Position numbers and translations under genes: made by a program. 40,933 bases of DNA from DTU089 sp002440045 (GTDB lineage: Bacteria; Bacillota; Clostridia; Oscillospirales; Acutalibacteraceae), in the NCBI GenBank assembly GCA_937885695.1, contig CALABP010000036.1, forward strand, positions 1-40,933. The letters are read 5' to 3'. The notes beneath the pieces are model-generated. The model made no database searches. It worked only from the letters and a program-made list of their open reading frames with translations, and was not told the origin of the DNA. Below are positions 38,734-40,933 of the stretch, piece by piece. Within the stretch, counting starts at the first letter, position 1, and the number at the start of each line of letters is the position of its first letter.

Positions 38734-39303
38734 ATGGCACAGTTGACAGCTAACGCAATTAAAGCCTCTTTTACGCGGCTTTTAAACGAAAAGCCGCTTG
38801 ACAAAATTACCGTTAAGGATATTGTTGAGGACTGCGGCATAAACCGAAAAACATTTTACTATCACTACCGTGATATTTACGACCTTTTGGAGTCGATGCT
38901 CACAGAAGAGCTTCACAAATTCGACGCCGCTCATTTTGAAAACGAAACGCTTGAAGAGTGCGTTTTTAAAATAGCGAGCTTTATAATCGAAAACAAAAAA
39001 GCTGTCAAGCACATTTATGACTCAGTAGACCGCGACAAGCTTGAACAAGCGCTTTATGAAGCCGCACTGCCGCAAATTACGCACTATGTAAAACACAATA
39101 CGGGCGACGCCCCGCACACAGAAAACGACATAAAGCTTCTTTCGTCTTTATACAGCGCGGCGTTTGCGGGGGCTGTTCTTCATATGTTAAGAAGCGGCAT
39201 ACCCGATACATACGACGACACGTTAAGACGGATTTGCAGTATGTTCGACGGCTCTGTCGAATTTGCCTTAAAAAACCTTAACAAGACCACAAAAAGTAAA
39301 TAA
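38734..39303 (+). CDS. TetR/AcrR family regulator between two DUF308 genes
   Basis: A 189-residue regulator. The HTH is 'IKASFTRLLNEKPLDKITVKDIVEDCGINRKTFYYHYRDIYDLLESM' (residues 8-54), typical of the DhaS-like/TetR_C_33 group. It begins 2 nt after the first DUF308 gene with no close Shine-Dalgarno (AAGG about 18 nt upstream), so translation is probably coupled. A 27-bp palindrome that could be its operator lies between it and the second DUF308 gene. Confidence 0.88.
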   Translation: MAQLTANAIKASFTRLLNEKPLDKITVKDIVEDCGINRKTFYYHYRDIYDLLESMLTEELHKFDAAHFENETLEECVFKIASFIIENKKAVKHIYDSVDRDKLEQALYEAALPQITHYVKHNTGDAPHTENDIKLLSSLYSAAFAGAVLHMLRSGIPDTYDDTLRRICSMFDGSVEFALKNLNKTTKSK

Positions 39304-39327
39304 TGTGGCAATTTCACCCAAAATTTA

Positions 39328-39384
39328 TGCGTTGTGCAAAATTTGCACAGCGCACTTTTTTTGACCGTTTAAAAAGCTTTAAAC
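39328..39384 (+). promoter_or_regulatory. Palindromic operators upstream of the second DUF308 gene
   Basis: TGCG-N-TGTGCAAA-A-TTTGCACA-N-CGCA (39328-39354) is a 27-bp palindrome with only one mismatched pair. A second inverted repeat GTTTAAA-N4-TTTAAAC lies at 39367-39384. A -10 like TATACT is at 39391-39396 (with TTTAAA 17 nt upstream inside the second repeat). This is likely an internal promoter regulated by the adjacent TetR protein. Confidence 0.6.
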
Positions 39385-39419
39385 CCGATGTATACTCTAA
39401 AACGAAAAGAGGAAAAGAT

Positions 39420-40034
39420 ATGGCAGGCAAGAAATTAAACATAAAAATACCGAAAATTCTTACAACCGTAATAAGCATTGCGTATATTGCAATCGGGGTG
39501 CTATTTATAATATTCCCCGAAACGTCGCTTAACGTGCTGTGCATTATTTCAGGCAGCGTTACCGTAATATACGGGCTGACAAAAATAATCGGCTATTATT
39601 CCGACGATGTTTACTGCCTTGCGTTTCAGTTTGATTTGGCTCTCGGAATATTCGCTCTTATTTTCGGAATACTTTTGCTCGTCCATCCGAAATACCTTGT
39701 TTCGATGTTCCCAGTTTTTATGGGCATCTTCATTCTCGTCAGCGGCCTTTTCACTTTTCAGACCGCGCGCGAAAGCAAGTTTTTCGGAATAAAGTATTGG
39801 GTAATACTTCTTATTGTATCTTTTCTTTGCGTTGCTATCGGGCTTTTACTCATATTCAATCCGTTCAAAAGCGCTGTTGTTATGACCGCCGTTGTCGGAG
39901 CTTCGATGATTCTCGGCGGCATAGAAAGACTGACGGTTTCGCTTTTGACCATAAAAAAGAGCAAAAACAAAGTTGACAGCAACGGATTTATTGAAGTTGA
40001 CTATGTGGATGTAAAGGGTGACAGTGATGACTAA
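39420..40034 (+). CDS. DUF308 (HdeD-like) membrane protein, second paralogue
   Basis: A 204-residue membrane protein with the same helix pattern as its neighbour ('VISIAYIAIGVLFIIFPETSLNVLCIISGSVTVIYGLTKI', 'ALGIFALIFGILLLVHPKYLVSMFPVFMGIFILVSGLFTF', 'LLLIFNPFKSAVVMTAVVGASMILGGIE') and the same tail ('SNGFIEVDYVDV'). The start is ATG 39420 with GAGGAAAAGAT; the longer frame upstream runs through the operator region and is rejected. It overlaps the next gene by 8 nt. Confidence 0.85.
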   Translation: MAGKKLNIKIPKILTTVISIAYIAIGVLFIIFPETSLNVLCIISGSVTVIYGLTKIIGYYSDDVYCLAFQFDLALGIFALIFGILLLVHPKYLVSMFPVFMGIFILVSGLFTFQTARESKFFGIKYWVILLIVSFLCVAIGLLLIFNPFKSAVVMTAVVGASMILGGIERLTVSLLTIKKSKNKVDSNGFIEVDYVDVKGDSDD

Positions 40035-40689
40035 AAAAGATTATCTTGCAAAATCGGCTGTTTATAACCTCGGCTTTTATAAGCTTGTGTGGATATTCGC
40101 CGCTTGCTGTGTTGTCGGATTTGTTGTCGAAACGCTTTGGTGCTACTTCCGCCACGGCTACATAGAAAGCCGCAAATCGCTCGTGTGGGGACCATTAAGC
40201 GTTGCCTACGGTATGGGCGGCGTGCTTTTAACACTTGTTCTTTACCATTTTAAAGACGCCCCCGTCTGGAAGGTATTTTTAGTATCCTTCGTTGTCGGCA
40301 CAGTGGCAGAATACATCTGCTCTTTAGGGCAGGAAATTGTTTTCCACTCGGTAGCGTGGGATTACAGCAACCGTTTTTTGAACATCAACGGCAGAGTTTG
40401 CCTTTTGTATTCGCTCTTCTGGGGCGCTTTGGGCGTAATGTGGGTAAAGCTTGTTTTGCCCATAACTGAATTGGCGCTAAGCAAAATCCCCGATAATGTA
40501 AGCCACGTTCTTGTCCTTATGTTCACGGTGTTCTTTGTTGTTGACTGCGTTGTATCCGCTTCGGCGGCTTTGAGAATGGACAGGCGCGACGCAGGCGTTG
40601 CCCCCCGAAATAAAATCGAAGCGGCGCTTGACGAGCACTTCCCCGATGAAAAAATGCACGAAATCTACGCAAACTCAAAGGACGTTTAA
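40027..40689 (+). CDS. Putative ABC transporter permease-like membrane protein (PF06541 type)
   Basis: A 220-residue protein with six or so helices. It carries 'FYKLVWIFAACCVVGFVVETLWCYFRHGYIESRKSLVWGPLSVAYGMGGVLLTLVL' and 'EYICSLGQEIVFHSVAWDYSNRFLNINGRVCLLYSLFWGALGV', the signature of the family called putative ABC-transporter type IV (DUF1113). No ATPase partner is present, so a transport role is only a label. The ATG at 40027 lies inside the previous gene (8-nt overlap); a GTG at 40018 is less likely. It ends the operon. Confidence 0.85.
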   Translation: MTKKDYLAKSAVYNLGFYKLVWIFAACCVVGFVVETLWCYFRHGYIESRKSLVWGPLSVAYGMGGVLLTLVLYHFKDAPVWKVFLVSFVVGTVAEYICSLGQEIVFHSVAWDYSNRFLNINGRVCLLYSLFWGALGVMWVKLVLPITELALSKIPDNVSHVLVLMFTVFFVVDCVVSASAALRMDRRDAGVAPRNKIEAALDEHFPDEKMHEIYANSKDV

Positions 40690-40794
40690 ATTTATGTTAT
40701 ATAATGCCTTCGGGCTTTATATATATTCTTCTTCTCTGAGTCGGAAGGGAAGCCCCCAAATTCCCTTTCGACGCCCCTAACAATACCCCAAACA

Positions 40795-40832
40795 AGCAAA
40801 CGGCACCGTTCCCCCGAGCGGTGCCGTTTGCT
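40795..40832 (+). terminator. Terminator-like hairpin after the membrane operon
   Basis: AGCAAACGGCACCG (40795-40808) pairs perfectly with CGGTGCCGTTTGCT (40819-40832), a 14-bp stem. It lies about 105 nt past the stop codon and lacks a strong T-run, as tandem heptamers follow directly. Confidence 0.6.
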
Positions 40833-40867
40833 TTAGCCGTTAGCCGTTAGCTATTAGCTGTTAGCCA
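40833..40867. repeat. Tandem heptamer repeat, five units of TTAGCYR
   Basis: TTAGCCG, TTAGCCG, TTAGCTA, TTAGCTG, TTAGCCA in direct tandem, perfect in period. The remaining 66 bases to the window edge show no other feature. Confidence 0.75.
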
Positions 40868-40933
40868 TTATACCCGCTGTAAACTATACCCATAAAATCG
40901 GACAGAGATATTTTAGTGTTTTGTCTAGCGTCC

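Noticed and set aside
39303..39419. A 39-residue extension of the second DUF308 protein
   Set aside because: It runs through the palindromic operator region; ATG 39420 has a good ribosome site.
1..40933. CRISPR array, IS element, prophage or integrase
   Set aside because: No regularly spaced repeats of suitable size, and no transposase, integrase or phage structural gene were seen. The only repeats are those listed.

Overview
The window looks like chromosomal DNA from a spore-forming member of the Clostridia, probably a gut-type Oscillospiraceae/Ruminococcaceae relative. The evidence is an adjacent germination protease (gpr) and spoIIP pair, a P-II-like cyclic-di-AMP receptor (darA), Firmicute-type rpmF/yceD, der next to a DUF512 radical SAM gene, strong AGGAGG-type ribosome binding sites, many near-consensus sigma-A promoters and mid-range GC with A/T-rich intergenic DNA. 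No rRNA, tRNA, CRISPR array, transposase or phage gene was seen. The taxon is inferred; no marker was compared with a database.

Layout: nearly everything from 0.1 to 22.6 kb is on the minus strand and most genes after 22.7 kb are on the plus strand. From the left: an M42 peptidase and a zinc-ribbon membrane protein (0.1-1.7 kb); a palindrome-rich MITE-like element (1.7 kb); a two-gene aconitase X operon (1.9-3.6 kb) preceded on the same strand by a candidate ~115-nt structured RNA with its own terminator; a lone Gfo/Idh oxidoreductase on the plus strand. Next comes a minus-strand run (10.8-5.4 kb): a zinc-ribbon ABC exporter-like protein, its DUF1854 partner, the c-di-AMP receptor DarA, a YcxB-like membrane protein and an exported GH39-like glycosidase. 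A sugar operon follows (14.5-11.0 kb: Gfo/Idh oxidoreductase, BadF-type kinase, GH4 6-phospho-glycosidase). Housekeeping genes then run der, DUF512, rpmF, yceD, a P-loop protein and pgi, ending with the sporulation set gpr, spoIIP and a small membrane protein.

The right half holds ychF, a beta-propeller-like exported protein, a PHP phosphoesterase with an unusual 5' hairpin, and an autoregulated-looking TetR-MMPL-lipoprotein operon with two near-identical palindromic operators. It continues with two DUF4143 AAA ATPases (one with a repeat-bracketed promoter, one lying between 119-bp direct repeats), an HExxH peptidase, GNAT and XRE genes, a lipoyl-less E2-type acyltransferase, and a tightly packed transporter/membrane operon (GPH sugar symporter, DUF308, TetR, DUF308, PF06541).

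The places most likely to hold undescribed biology are: the DarA-DUF1854-zinc-ribbon ABC cluster, which suggests c-di-AMP control of a transporter; the candidate structured RNA upstream of aconitase X; the dispersed GCATAAG hairpin family (three copies); the duplicated segment around the second DUF4143 ATPase; and the DUF308 paralogue pair around a TetR gene. All functional links are inferences from sequence motifs and gene order.
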